Source: Mya arenaria (Eukaryota > Mollusca > Bivalvia > Myida > Myidae). Taken from it: 64,000 nt of DNA. Both the position numbers and the translations under genes were made by a program. Location of the stretch: positions 67,219,080 to 67,283,079 of the forward strand of contig NC_069127.1 in the NCBI RefSeq assembly GCF_026914265.1, given 5' to 3'. Positions within the stretch are counted from its first letter, which is position 1. Every line of letters starts with the position of its first letter. A model generated the notes under the pieces. The model was not told where the DNA came from. It searched no databases and saw nothing but the letters and a program-made list of their open reading frames with translations. This document shows positions 25,430 to 37,462 of the stretch, in pieces.

Positions 25430-25983
25430 ATACTATTTGTCAATTGCCTTTTGCCAACTGGAAATTGACAAATGCTATTTAATATATTTATATAAAAAAT
25501 GCATTATACGAAGTATTGACAGCCGTAATCAGTTTATAATTATATAAAATAAACTGACAACGATTTAATGTATCCTGGCAAATATTCGTTTAAATGAAAA
25601 CATTAGGACTATTTAAATGATACAGTTTATGATTTGTCAAGAAAATGTTTTAGCATGTTTAACAATAAAACCACTTCTGTTTGTCTTTTGAAAATAGCAA
25701 TTGCTAAATAGTAAATGTCAATATATTGCATTGCAATTGGCATATAGAAAATGGCAATACAGTGCGACAGAATTGGCAAATAGAAATTCACAATAAAGTA
25801 ACTTGTAATTAGCAAATTCAGTATTTTAATATGGTATTTTTTATAATTCATGTGTTCTTATACATTGCATTGTCCTTATAATTTACCTACATGTATATAT
25901 TTTCATGCTGTTCATGACTTACACGTAAACAGATGTTCATCATTTAATTAGGAAAAGAATTGTAAGTTTTAAAAGATACAAAA
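25430..25983. other. No gene recognised
   Basis: AT-rich. It has several short imperfect repeats of the kind 'attggcaaatagaaa' around 25440-25830, suggesting a decayed short tandem array. Confidence 0.4.
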
Positions 25984-26055
25984 AGACCCCGATGTGATTT
26001 GAACACGCAACCTTCTGATCTGGAGTCAGACGCGTTACCGTTGCGCCACAGGGCC
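25984..26055 (-). tRNA. tRNA-Trp (CCA), probably degenerate
   Basis: Same anticodon arm and overall length as the copy at 7351. It differs in three visible places: one D-stem pair becomes C-A, one T-stem pair becomes C-A, and the discriminator is T instead of A. Two unpaired stem positions in 72 nt, beside an intact copy 190 bp away, suggest a tRNA pseudogene or a weakly used gene. A T run follows it on the minus strand. Confidence 0.8.
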
Positions 26056-26244
26056 TTGATGAGAATGTATCTTAACTTGTCTTAATATTATTGTCTTTTG
26101 TCCGAACAGATATATTGTCGTTGCTTTTACTTTATAGGTATTTCGAACAGTTTAAGAAGCTTTATTTGAAGTGAAACGAAATGAATGTGAAGTATTCAAA
26201 ATATTCTATACGTTTGAGAGAAGAAAAATATTTGAAATAAAAAG

Positions 26245-26316
26245 TGACCCCGACGTGATTTGAACACGCAACCTTCTGATCTGGAGTCAGACGCGCTACC
26301 GTTGCGCCACAGGGCC
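26245..26316 (-). tRNA. tRNA-Trp (anticodon CCA)
   Basis: Identical over its 72 nt to the gene at 7351, with all four stems paired and discriminator A. It lies 261 bp from the degenerate copy, in the same orientation. A TTTTT-type terminator follows it on the minus strand. Likely functional. Confidence 0.95.
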
Positions 26317-26420
26317 ACAATAACATCAGATGTGTGATGCCTGCAAATAAATATAAGTATTAACCCGATATCTTAATTTCTATAATGTTCTAGCTTTCCA
26401 GAACATAGTTGATTTGTGTT

Positions 26421-26537
<117 letters not shown>

Positions 26538-26704
26538 AGTGAATAATGTATCACAATTAAGATTTTTGGTTAGTTCACGCGCCTTATGATTTGATCCAAC
26601 GTTTATTTTTTTCAATGTTCCGTTATGTTCCGAAAACCTATCCACCTTTCCGTCTTCTGTCTTCTCGGATAAAAGGTTTGTTGAAGTGTTTTTAGAAACT
26701 TAAC

Positions 26705-26900
26705 TCTCAATCAATCTCTGGTAAAAGATCGAAGGTGGGGCTCCGTAAGCGGCGTAGACTGTGCTATTCTTAATTTAAAATGGTTAAGAAATAGTGAAGT
26801 TATTTTGTTTAAAGTCTTCATTCAAAGCAAACTGTCGTCTTCCTATGTAGCATTTATGACGCAATTCATCACGTAGTATGCACATACTTCCACAAACCTT
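26705..26900 (+). repeat. Solo arm of a foldback MITE
   Basis: 'ggggctccgtaagcggcgta' at about 26738-26757, and the following 130 bp, match 59550-59705, which is the right arm of a complete foldback element. The left arm is not evident here, so this is a partial copy. Confidence 0.7.
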
Positions 26901-27118
26901 TGAAACTTGTAAAGCTTCTGTAAGCAAACTTAAATAAATCAAAAACAAACTTTTACCTTCCAATGACCATGACATTGAAGAATTCAGTAGTTTATGCTAA
27001 CATGAAGCACATTGTGAAAAAGATACATACCATGCTTTTGTACTTTTAAGTGTTACCCACTTATGCTAACACAACTAATACAGCAACTTTTTTACGACCT
27101 GTGGTACCTTGTAATGGC

Positions 27119-27918
27119 ATTTATAGCTGCACTCTCACAGGTTAACACGTTCACAAATTCTTTAGTGTTTGTCTTTGAATGAGCTAAGTTTTGCGTAAAT
27201 GTCGGGAAATCTGTGAAATAAGACTGCTGACAAAAGATCAAATATCAATTTAACATATCTACGTTCAAAAATTGATGTTTTTCGGCAAGTTAAACCAAGC
27301 ACTTAAAGATGTACTCTTACTCCCAAATAAGATTTAACAAATTAATAATGTTGTTTAGATATACTAAAAAGGATCAATAAATGTCGAAAACAATGGTTAT
27401 TACGAAGGACACCGGATTTAATTTGGAAGAAAGGTGCAGAAAATATAAAAATATTAGACGATAGTGGTACACAGTTAATATTTTAGCATTTACCAATCAT
27501 TTAATATTTGTTGCGTTTTCAGCTGTAAAATACACGCTTACAATCTTGTTATTAGTTATTGATATTTTCCACAAATGCATTATTTTGTAAGTAGTTTAAG
27601 GTCCATCACTCAAACGTTATGTTTGTCATTAATGTGTATGTATTGATTTTGAATAAGGGTGTCATTTTCTGGACTGGTATTCAATACTCATCTTAAGTAA
27701 ATATTATGGTCATACATCATTGACTTCATTCACTCTATTGGTCAGTCATTTATAACAAAAATCCGATTAGTTACATAGATCAACATAAGACCTGATCTGT
27801 TGTAAGTTATCAAATATGAATGGACTGAAGGCATTGATGCCAAAATGAGCCGATTCTGTGACATTTTTTAAGAAAGTGTCAAATCAGTCAATAAGTGAGA
27901 CTGCAGATTTAAACAAAT
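27119..27918 (+). mobile_element. MITE split by a nested insertion
   Basis: The left end 'gctgcactctcacagg' (27126) and the next 180 bp match the left half of the MITE at 58075. The right half (about 27835-27918, 'aagtgagactgcag' then 'attta') matches the right half of that element. About 530 bp in between starts 'cttaaagatgtactctta', a different MITE-like sequence inserted into the first. Non-coding. Confidence 0.6.
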
Positions 27919-29750
27919 CATCTGAAAAGTTTACCGTATAATATTTGTTTTTTTAATGGAAAACAAAAGAAAAACAACAACATTTCTGCAACAATGTATG
28001 ACACAAACTTAACGAAAATTATTTTTAAAAGAAGAAAATTGTGCATACAAATACAATGAATGTTTCCTCGTTTGGTGTTAAACATACCAAAATCAAATTA
28101 GGTATTTTGTTGTTCTTCTATACATGTTTACTGTGTGAAATCCAATTAACATGTGTTATTGTTTATTGTATACTGATGTTGTACAATTAAATAGCCATGT
28201 AATAGAAATTATGATGAAAGGAAGTAATGCAATTTTAGCCTTCTGTCTATTGTGGTGTTTGAGTAGTTTTGAAAATACCGCAACTCTTTCTTTATGTCAA
28301 CATAAATCCATGACAGAGTTGACAAATAATAACAGATTATTCGAAAATAGCACAATATGAATATTTATATAATAACTGCAGTAGGATGACTGGTTTTTAT
28401 TAAATAACTTGTCATATCTCACAAATCAAGCCGCTCTGATTTGTTTTCCTGAACTAGAACGAGTGACATCAACATCTGAATCATTGCTATAATCAAACAA
28501 GTGCTTTTGCTTTTCTCGTTGTTGCTAAACTGAGCAAGACAAACGAAAAATTTCACACGTTTGCCTCAGTGATATTTATCATATAATTCATCCCCATTTA
28601 TCCACCTATTTTTTAAGATGAGGGAAATAAGGGATTTGGCTTCATTCTTTAACGTATTGTTAACAATATTGAATTTATTTAAGTTTTTATGATGTCTTTC
28701 GTAATCATTGTTGCATTTTGTAAGCATCTCAAATGACTTTGTTTGCTTGGTCGTCTAGACCTTTTGATGATGAACGAATGACTTTAAATTTAAATAAATA
28801 AAAACAATAAAAATTGATTTAAAACATAAACCTTGTTTAATAGTTATTTGAAAATAGATTGCTAAAAATACAATGAAAAATACAAGGACAAGACTTGTAG
28901 ATGAACATTCAATCCCAAGCCCTGTTTAAGGGCTGGTGGAAAGGGCAATAACGACAATGAAGTATAAGCACAAACATATTAATATCACAAACACTAATAC
29001 AAACCCTAAAAACAAACTAACACCACATACACAAATACAAACAGCACAAACAAACTATACCCACATACTATTAAATAATCCTTTGATCCAAGAGCCTTGG
29101 AGCGGTCAGTGAAACAAGAGTCGCTGGAACTCGGTTCTACTGGGGGCTTAAACCAGTTAGCCTTAAAAAATATATGCCCACAAATTGTATTGAATACGGG
29201 CTCAAAAATGATATTGTAACACAGTATTTGATTCAGTATTTGGACTAATTTTACGAAAATAAAAAAAATCTCTTGTAAGTAACGTACACCGCAAATCGCC
29301 TCAAAATCCAATATTCCAAAGCACACATGACATCACTCACGGTATTGATTTAGTTCCAGGTCAAAATTGTAATTACAATAAAATATAGCTGTACACTTTT
29401 TTTATCAATAATGCAATGTGAAGTACATAAACAAGTGTTGGGTCAAAACATGTACGCTTATATTGGCAAGTCGCACACGTAGCAAATGCCAAATCAGCAA
29501 ACCGTCAGTCTGACAAGCAGTTATCTCCCTTGAATATCAAAAATATAATCTTTACCACTCAAAACCAAGGTCACTCTTGCGCACAGTGGTCAGAAATTAG
29601 CTCATGGTGAGCATTATTTGATAAGCATATAGAGAGCTGAATTTTCTACCTTCTGTACCCTGTGCGTAGGAGTGTACCTGTGTTGTAAAATGATTTTACC
29701 CCTTTTTTATGCCATGTTTTATTTAAATAACGATATTTACAGTTTAGTAG
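27919..29750. other. No gene recognised; unidentified repeat-like stretch
   Basis: Mostly AT-rich. The part around 28895-29170 is less AT-rich and contains 'gagtcgctggaactcggttc', which has the feel of a dispersed repeat, but no ends or target duplication were found. The 106-codon minus frame at 29006-29326 is hydrophobic and unrecognised. Confidence 0.35.
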
Positions 29751-29756
29751 TATCAT

Positions 29757-29782
29757 TATTTTTATTATCTTTATTATTATTA

Positions 29783-29859
<77 letters not shown>

Positions 29860-29860
29860 T
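29757..29860. repeat. (ATT)n microsatellite
   Basis: About 33 ATT units with one interruption near 29783. Confidence 0.97.
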
Positions 29861-29869
29861 CACTCCCTT

Positions 29870-31420
29870 CTTTTTAAATGATTGAAAAACGTTTTGTACC
29901 ATGTAAAATATATTATCTAGTATCATGTAAAGCCAAAAAAAATGGCTTTAAAATAATAAATGAATAACGCACTTAAGGATAAACATAATATCTTAACATC
30001 AAACTCATAATATACGTATATATTAAATACTTCAGAAAACAACATTAGAACACTGAGTATACATTTCCGCCATTTCCAGGTCTCACGTTTATTTGTCAGA
30101 TTCATAATGACTTGGTATGAATGATGCTGATTTGAAGTGAACATTCCGGTAAAATAGCATGTGGCTGGATACAAAGCGGATATCATAAGTATATATTCAG
30201 TGACAATCACAGAAGACAATCTCCTGCACAGGATATATCTAGACGAGCAGAAATATATCCACATCCACTTAGGAAATACAGATACGTTTTCTTTTCATAA
30301 AAAAATAAATATTTGTAAGTATTCATCACACAATACAAAATACGGTGACAAACCCAATATTAAAAAATAAATAAAAATTAATCCCTGTTTAGGGGCCTAA
30401 ACGACTTTGAACTATAAACACAAACTCTTTTCAAGCTATTCTTTTTATGAAATTTCTTTTGTTTAGACAAAACGTTTCCAGTATTTGTTCGGTTGAAATA
30501 TCTGAATTCCTCATTATCTTGTCATAAACATTTAGGATGCAATTCTAAATCACCAGATTGAACGGATGCAACTTATTTTGTTTTCAGTCGAAATAAATGG
30601 CCTCTGTTAATATCTGATTAATTGCATTATACGTTCAATGGGTTTGGTAAAATTTCTGTTGGAAATATAACATGCTGCAATTAACAAAAAACATCGTTGT
30701 CAAGCAAAACATTCAGAAGTGTATGATAATTGGTAATAGTTAATAATAATGAACAATCAGTGGACAACAAACTATTTAAACAATAAAAGTGCATAGGTAA
30801 AACTTTCTCCTTCATCAGAATAAAATATTTAAAAAACAGTACCTCATCAACAATGATCAATTCAGGAGAGTTCCGTTTATGGAGGCGCTTGCTGAAGTAT
30901 CTGACAGGAGTTTTTGAGAAACTCGGAAATGTCTCATATTTCACCAACTTGTTTACCATATTCAAAGCTTTGCTTGCGCTCACACTAGAGCAGTATATAT
31001 ACGAGTACATGTAAGTATCGTCTTTATTGTTCATTGGGAAGCATTTGGAGATTGCAAACAAGTCGAGGACTAACTTTGGATAGGAGCAATAATACTCTGC
31101 TTATTAAAGGTTTAAACGAGCGAAGTTATATAAGATGGTTATGGAGTATTTTTTTAACACTTAGGAAAATTCTCTGACCTTCGAGACGCTTGTTTTCCGA
31201 ACATCCGATAGCATTCGTTTCAAGAGAACATTCTGACGAGTTTAATTTTCAGGTAAATCGTTTTGACTATTTTTGAATTTCAAAGCATTAATTTTCCGTT
31301 TTATTAATACCTATTGAAAACGCAAATAGAGGTTTAATTACTGAAGAAATCAATAAGTTTAAAAAGTACATTGAATTTACACATAAGATGAATATTCATG
31401 GGTTGTCTGTGTAATTTGTA
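29870..31420. other. No supported gene
   Basis: The best frame is a 126-codon minus-strand stretch (30681-31061). Its middle part (residues about 30-75) is basic and less AT-driven, and it ends at a GATGAG/GTACTG donor-like site. No domain is recognised and it may be chance. Confidence 0.35.
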
Positions 31421-31424
31421 AGTT

Positions 31425-32890
31425 GTGTGTTTCTTGTTCAACGCTTAATAGGTTATGTCTTAGCCATGTGCCTTTAAACAGTAGAATTAGTCAATGCCTG
31501 TTAGGACACAGCCATGTGCTTTTAAACAGTAGATTTAGTCTATGCCTGTTAGGATACGGCCATGTGCTTTTAAACAGTAGATATAGTCAATGCCTGCTAG
31601 GACACAGCCATGTGCTTTTAAACAGTAGATTTAGTCTATGCCTGCTAGGACACGGCCATGTGCCTTTAAACAGTAGATATAGTCAATGCCTGTTAGGACA
31701 CAGCCATGTGCCTTTAAACAGTAGATATAGTTTATGCCTGTTAGGATACGGCCATGTGCTTTTAAACAGTAGATATAGTCTACGCCTGTTAGGACACAGC
31801 CATGTGCTTTTAAACAGTATATTTAGTCTATGCCTGTTAGGACACGGCCATGTGCTTTTAAACAGTAGATATAGTCAATGCCTGTTAGGACACAGCCATG
31901 TGCCTTTAAACAGTAGATATAGTTTATGCCTGTTAGGACACAGCCATGTGCTTTTAAACAGTAGATATAGTCTATGCCTGCTAGGACACAACCATGTGCT
32001 TTTAAACAGTAGATTTAGTATATGCCTGTTAGGACACGGCCATGTGCTTTTAATCAGTAGATATAGTCAATGCCTGTTAGGACATAGCCATGTGCCTTTA
32101 AACAGTAGATATAGTTTATGCCTGCTAGGACACAGCCATGTGCCTTTAAACAGTAGATATAGTCTCTGCCGGCTAGGACACAGTCATGTGCTTTTAAACA
32201 GTAGATTTAGTCTATGCCTGTAAGGACACGGCCATGTGCTTTTAAACAGTAGATTTAGTCTATGCCGGCTAGGACACAGCCATGTGCTTTTAAACAGTAG
32301 ATTTAGTCTATGCCTGTTAGGACACAGCTATGTGCTTTTAAACAGTAGATATAGTCTATGCCTTCTAGGACACAGCCATGAGCTTTTAAACAGTAGATTG
32401 AGTTTATGCCTGTTAGGACACAGCCATGTGCTTTTCAACACAAGATATAGTCTATGCCTGGTAGGACACAGCCATGTGCCTTTAAACAGTAGATATAGTC
32501 TATGCCTGTTAGGACACAGCCATGTGCTTTTAAACAGTAGATATAGTCTATGCCTGTTAGGACACAGCCATGTGCTTTTAAACAGTAGATTTAGTCTATG
32601 CCTGTTAGGACACGGCCATGTGCTTTTAAACAGTAATTATAGTCAATGCCTGCTAGGACACAGCCATATGTCTTTAAACAGAGTCCTTGTTCTGTACCTG
32701 TTTGACCTAAGCAACGCTCCCTTAAACATCATCTTTGTGTATTAGGTCTTAGCCATGTGCCTTAAAACAGGGCCTGTATTCAATGCATGTAAGCGATTTC
32801 CCTTCAAAAATTACCTTTATAAATTGCATGTTAGGCATAAGCGTGGTGTATTTAATAAATGTATGTTAGGCCTTAGAGTCCAAAGAGGTG
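31425..32890. repeat. 48-bp satellite with 192-bp higher-order repeat
   Basis: About 26 head-to-tail 48-bp units, decaying at the right end (after about 32690). The unit includes 'aacagtagatatagtctatg' and 'ttaggacacagccatg'. The variant 'cacggcc' occurs at 31651, 31843, 32035, 32227 and 32611, spaced by 192 bp or a multiple of it, and 'tacggcc' recurs at 31555 and 31747. This gives a four-unit higher-order repeat. On the plus strand each unit reads as LLNSRYSLCLLGHSHV, open for 266 and then 169 codons. The open frame follows from a unit divisible by three, and no coding gene is claimed. It ends about 250 bp before the receptor gene. Confidence 0.95.
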
Positions 32891-33121
32891 CATTGTTATT
32901 GTTCTCGTTACTTTATTTTCGATGTTCTATCAACAATTATATGTGAAATGCGATCTTTGCAAATAAGACACCTTATGGTTTTAACTGTATTTCTGTTGGC
33001 GTCTAAAACAAGAAAGGACACGACGTCAAAAACATACTTCCACCCATTTTCAGTATATTAATTCGAAGTCTAAAGATATTTCATGCAGACTCACAAAACG
33101 TTTTCTGTGATTTGTTTTCAG

Positions 33122-33141
33122 TCTCTCAGTAAAATAACACA
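33122..33141 (+). promoter_or_regulatory. Splice acceptor and 5' leader of the receptor gene
   Basis: A pyrimidine-rich run ending 'tttgttttcag' at 33121 is followed 20 bp later by the start codon. An in-frame stop lies four codons upstream of the ATG. This suggests a non-coding 5' exon upstream and fixes the start. The upstream exon was not located. Confidence 0.45.
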
Positions 33142-35331
33142 ATGTGTTATGTTGGCATAATGTTCGTAGCTTCTCTAATGGTTTTTCCGTCACCATTTGT
33201 GATACGTGCACAGATCGCTCCAACCACGCCATGGCAGAACTACCTGACATACGACTACGATCCATTCGGCGCCCTCAAATACGACTCTGACACGTGTTCG
33301 GACCGGCGGACGTGTGAAAGCGGCATGACTTATCCGGACAAAAACTGTCATTGTGACAAGGTCTGTGTTATAATGAACGATTGTTGCGAAGGATTTATAA
33401 CTGAGCAGACACTCAAAAGTATCTCTTTTGAGGTAAACGCAGACCACTTCTCATGCGAGACGGTGAACGGACTTACTCCGAACGTTTATTTCGGTGTTTT
33501 GATAGTTTCCAAGTGTTCACCAAACTGGACTGAATCACGAACAAAATCCCTTTGCGAAAGTGACTTTCATTTTGAGGAGGATCTTATTAAGAAAACGCCT
33601 GTTTCGGGGGATTATTTGCAAATCATGTACAAAAATATGTATTGTGCATACTGCAACTTTGAATACAACATTTTATTTTGGCCGCCGAGACATGAATGCT
33701 ATGAAAATATTACCGATGTCCATCAAATACCGTTCAGTCCGGATTGCCGGCTTTTGTTCCTTCCACCGATGTCAAACTCCACCAAAAGATATTGTAGAGT
33801 GGTGCAACCGATTTCGACCTGTGGAAATATCTCAGAAGCGGAGCTTACTCGTTTTTGTGAACAAGGCCATTATTACATTGTTTTCGATGAATATGGTAAC
33901 ATGTATAGAAACGAGCATTGTGCACAATGCAATGGAGTAGACATGAGCAAGGTTTATTGCGAAAATATGGAACCGGATATTGGACCAATGCCACCTTCTA
34001 TGCCTGGCGCTCGTAAAGTTAGTCTAACCCTTCTAGAAAACCCAAATCTCGGTACATTTTTCAAAGATGGAAAACTTATCAATACAAGGAAATGCAGTTA
34101 TAATGAAATTTACGATATAGCGTACGACAAATGTCGGGAAGTTATTTGCCCACCAACTACATTTCCACGAAAAGGTCGCTGTGTTTTACAGACAATAATC
34201 GAAAACCAAATGCAACAGTATTCCAGCAGACATAACTGTACCTGGACAAAACTAGATCCAACTGACTATATATTTACAAACGATTCCAACCTGTTCGTTT
34301 TATCAGCACAGGGAACTTACAACGACTCTCAATTTCACCAGAATGGCACAGATATTTTTATCTGCCTCAGTGTAAACAATACCTGTTTTCAATGTGATTC
34401 GGTCCATGTTGCGTTCAACTTCGATGAGTCAAAGCAGTACTTGTCAACGATTGGACATGCTATTTCAATCCTCTCTCTTCTTTCGACAATGATCACTTAT
34501 CTCGCTTTTCCTCAGCTTCTGAACACTCCAGGAAAGATCCTTCTGGCTATGGTGGTATCTCTTTTGCTAGTGCAAGTGTTGTTCTTAATTTCTTCAGAAG
34601 TGTCTTCTTATCCTTTAGTTTGCAAAATACTGGCAATATGCGATCATTATTTCCTTTTGGCAGCCTCTTGTTGGATGAACGTTATTGCGTTCGATTTGTG
34701 GAGAACTTCAAGTAAGGTTAGCGCTCCAAGTTCCATCGAAAGTGAGAGGAAAACATTGTTATTTTACAGTATCTATGGCTTGGTTATTCCAATGTGTATT
34801 GTTTGTGTGGCTTTGATCTTAGAGTTTGGACAATTTGAGAGTATCGATACAAGTATGAAACCATACTATGGGCGAAACATATATTGGGTCAGTTCGGGCA
34901 ACAGTCTAATCGTATTCTTTCTTGGACCCCTTGCCATTTTTAAGCTCTTTGACATAACGTCTTTTATCTTTACCACCGTGCACATTGCCCGGGCAAGGAA
35001 ACAAGAAGCTGTTGCTAGGAGAAAGAAGACTACTTGCTCGTTGCTAATCAACATCATGCTCTCTCTAGTCATGGGTCTAACATGGGTGTTTGCCTTTGTT
35101 GCAAATGTGGCAAAGTCGCAGTTCATGTGGTACTTGTTTGTAATATTCAACACGTGCCAGGGCCTCTTCATCGCAATCTGTTTCCTATGCACGAGGAAAG
35201 TTGTCTATCTAGTGCACGAGAAATATGTGGTATTTTCCAGCACTTTTAAATCCTCCGCAGACACAGAGACAACGTCTGCCTTGCCGTCAACATCCAAGGC
35301 CCTTGAACAGATCAGGAATACACATGACTAA
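33142..35331 (+). CDS. Secretin-like (class B2/Methuselah-like) 7TM receptor
   Basis: A 729-residue plasma-membrane receptor read from one uninterrupted exon. A signal peptide (about 1-23) precedes a somatomedin-B-like cysteine cluster (about 52-85, with C-C-X-C-X3-C spacing and DCCEGF). A cysteine-rich ectodomain with several NXS/T sites follows. Seven hydrophobic segments run from about 436 to 685. Class B hallmarks are 'LLNTPGKILLAMVVSLLL' (TM2), 'HYFLLAASCWMNVIAFDLW' (TM3 to loop 2) and 'MGLTWVFAFVA' (TM6). The cytoplasmic tail is short (about 40 residues). No clear GPS autoproteolysis motif is seen before TM1, unlike most adhesion receptors. The ligand is unknown. Bivalves carry many such receptors, so orthology cannot be set from sequence alone. 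No stop or frameshift disturbs it. Confidence 0.93.
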   Translation: MCYVGIMFVASLMVFPSPFVIRAQIAPTTPWQNYLTYDYDPFGALKYDSDTCSDRRTCESGMTYPDKNCHCDKVCVIMNDCCEGFITEQTLKSISFEVNADHFSCETVNGLTPNVYFGVLIVSKCSPNWTESRTKSLCESDFHFEEDLIKKTPVSGDYLQIMYKNMYCAYCNFEYNILFWPPRHECYENITDVHQIPFSPDCRLLFLPPMSNSTKRYCRVVQPISTCGNISEAELTRFCEQGHYYIVFDEYGNMYRNEHCAQCNGVDMSKVYCENMEPDIGPMPPSMPGARKVSLTLLENPNLGTFFKDGKLINTRKCSYNEIYDIAYDKCREVICPPTTFPRKGRCVLQTIIENQMQQYSSRHNCTWTKLDPTDYIFTNDSNLFVLSAQGTYNDSQFHQNGTDIFICLSVNNTCFQCDSVHVAFNFDESKQYLSTIGHAISILSLLSTMITYLAFPQLLNTPGKILLAMVVSLLLVQVLFLISSEVSSYPLVCKILAICDHYFLLAASCWMNVIAFDLWRTSSKVSAPSSIESERKTLLFYSIYGLVIPMCIVCVALILEFGQFESIDTSMKPYYGRNIYWVSSGNSLIVFFLGPLAIFKLFDITSFIFTTVHIARARKQEAVARRKKTTCSLLINIMLSLVMGLTWVFAFVANVAKSQFMWYLFVIFNTCQGLFIAICFLCTRKVVYLVHEKYVVFSSTFKSSADTETTSALPSTSKALEQIRNTHD

Positions 35332-37300
35332 GACTAAAAAGTGCTAAACGATTAACTATACCATACTTTATTATCGTCGGTGAAATATTGCATCCAGAAG
35401 AATTTTATTTTGCATCATATAAGAAGCAAAAAAGCTAAGCAAAGATGCACGAAATATCAATGGCTTTGATACTTCTTGTTGTTGTTTTGTGGATGAAGAC
35501 GCATTCGGCAGGCCAATACTTTTTTTTATTTATCGATATTACAATGATCATCTAATAATGAATACTGTTAGTTTGTTTATAACTGATATACTATTATCGG
35601 TGTTGGTTTTCCATCGGTATTTAGTAATTAATATAAATGAACTATTCTTGTAACGGATGCAGTGCAGTTAATGTATTTTTAGGGTGGTAACACCGTTTAT
35701 GTGCCGTTCTGTTCCGCAGCATAATTCGAACCATCGTTTGCTATCGTTAAAAATGTTAAACGACTTTTCTCGTGACTGTCAGAGGATATTTTAAACACAT
35801 TTAATACGTCATTTGAGGTTGTGTATTGAGTTGATAAAGACAGTTGTTTAATATTGTTCAATATGTCGGATGAAAATTGGTTGATACATTTCAGGACCTT
35901 CCAATCCTATATTTTCATTTATTTATTTATCCGGAATGTAGGTTTTCCTATTTTTTAAATCTTTACTTAAATTCTATCTTCTTGGACTATTTATTCTCGG
36001 CATGGATCTGGTCATTTATTATGTTGTCAGGCATAATTGTTTCATCTTTATTCTAATATGAAAGAGTTTATTTAGTTTCGCTGCAGTTATTTTTGCCAAG
36101 CACGTTTTGGTATTTGGTACATGATGTGCAGTTTCAAGCCGAACATTGAACGGGGTGAACAATGTAGGAAAGAGACAGCGGTGCTTGTCGCTTGTGACCA
36201 TGCTCATATATAGCATTCCAACGTCTATATTAAGATAGTCCTGCGAATACAAAAGCTTTATTCATAATTGTTGATTGTTGTTGTTGTTGTTTTTTTTGTA
36301 TTTGAGCACGATAATAAATTCATAGTGAACTTATTGTCATTAAGTGTCATTGTTTTTGTGTTTTATCTTTGCTTGGGTAGATATTAAAAACGTGTTTACA
36401 ATTTCATTTTTCTTGATGAATGAGATGCATTATTACAACTGAATTGCGTGTTTTCGCATCAAGATGTTTAACGCATGATATAACAGAAATCGATAATAAT
36501 CTCAGTTTCATTTTTATTCATAAATGGTATTTATTCACTCCATAAGGACGTATAAAGTAGGAATTTCCTTTATATATATATATTCTATTTTTCATCCGGA
36601 AGTGCTGCGTTATCTGACGTTGGCAAAAACTAATATAGATTAATGCAAACAAACGTTTACCTGATTGAACAAAACGTTGGGCAATATTTACTAAGATAAA
36701 TTGTTTGTTACAGCAGAATCAAAGACATGACAGAAAAATTGCCTCATTCTCTGAAATCATTACAATTATATGTCATGGTTAACTATTTGTGTTTTTCAAA
36801 TACTATATTATATATATATATATAATATACTACAAATATGTTTATCATAAATAGTTTCAAGTTTGAAGGAAATGTGGGAATATAAGAATCTATCATCTGT
36901 ATCCGGTACGGATTTTTCTATCTGAACAAGGAATAAACATTTTTTCTTGCATATCTTAAATTATCAATTTTTGGAAAAGTTTACGCAGAAGACGCACTTT
37001 TGTGTTTTCACCAAAAAGCGCGTGCGACTTTGTTTACTGACGTCCTAAAGCAGATTAACTTAAAACCACTTTTGGAGTCAATAGTTCCACTAAAAGTCGC
37101 GTTTTTCTTACGATTATTAGTTTTCAATTGTAATTAAAAGTCTTGCATACTAATATTTTTGACTGTACTTCATTGAAATGGCACAATATACTTTTCCTAA
37201 GCCATGCAATAATAGAAATAAGAAGATTTATTTTACAACTATTGTGAAACAAGTTATTTCAACATTATGTTAATCACTCTCGTTTAGCGCGATGTAATGC
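35332..37300. other. Receptor 3' region, otherwise empty
   Basis: A candidate poly(A) signal AATAAA lies at 36313-36318, about 980 bp after the stop. A (GTT)n-like run lies near 36272-36290 and an AT-dinucleotide palindrome near 36805-36832. No other gene is recognised. Confidence 0.35.
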
Positions 37301-37304
37301 AAGA

Positions 37305-37462
37305 ATGTGGTCTTGTGCTGTGGGGGAAACCGGAGAACCCGAAGGAAACCGACTTGTCCGGTTTGGTGAACACAAACCAAACTCACATGCGCCTTGGCCG
37401 GGAATCGAACTCTAGTCGCGTAGGTGAGAAGTGAGTGCGCTAACTGGACAATCAAAGTCATA
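37305..37462 (-). repeat. tRNA-derived SINE
   Basis: Read on the minus strand, it starts with a tRNA-like head: an A-box-like 'agttagcgcactcac' and a perfect-type B box 'gagttcgattcccgg'. A central segment follows with 'ttggtttgtgttcaccaaac' and 'ggttctccggtttccccc'. This head-plus-conserved-body layout is typical of the tRNA SINEs that are very common in molluscs. The tail and target duplication are not clear. Confidence 0.7.

Noticed and set aside
29672-29881. Leucine-run frame
   Set aside because: A translated ATT microsatellite.
30681-31061. 126-codon minus-strand frame with a basic middle part
   Set aside because: No domain, no acceptor of good quality and no conserved partner exon. 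Kept only as a remark in the region entry.
31423-32745. 266- and 169-codon plus-strand frames
   Set aside because: They are a by-product of a 48-bp repeat unit divisible by three. No signal, splice site or non-repeat coding sequence joins them.
31425-32890. CRISPR-like array
   Set aside because: The units are contiguous without unique spacers, and the genome is eukaryotic.
33190-35249. Frames antisense to or overlapping the receptor (for example 33560-33940, 34866-35192)
   Set aside because: Shadow frames of the receptor coding sequence.
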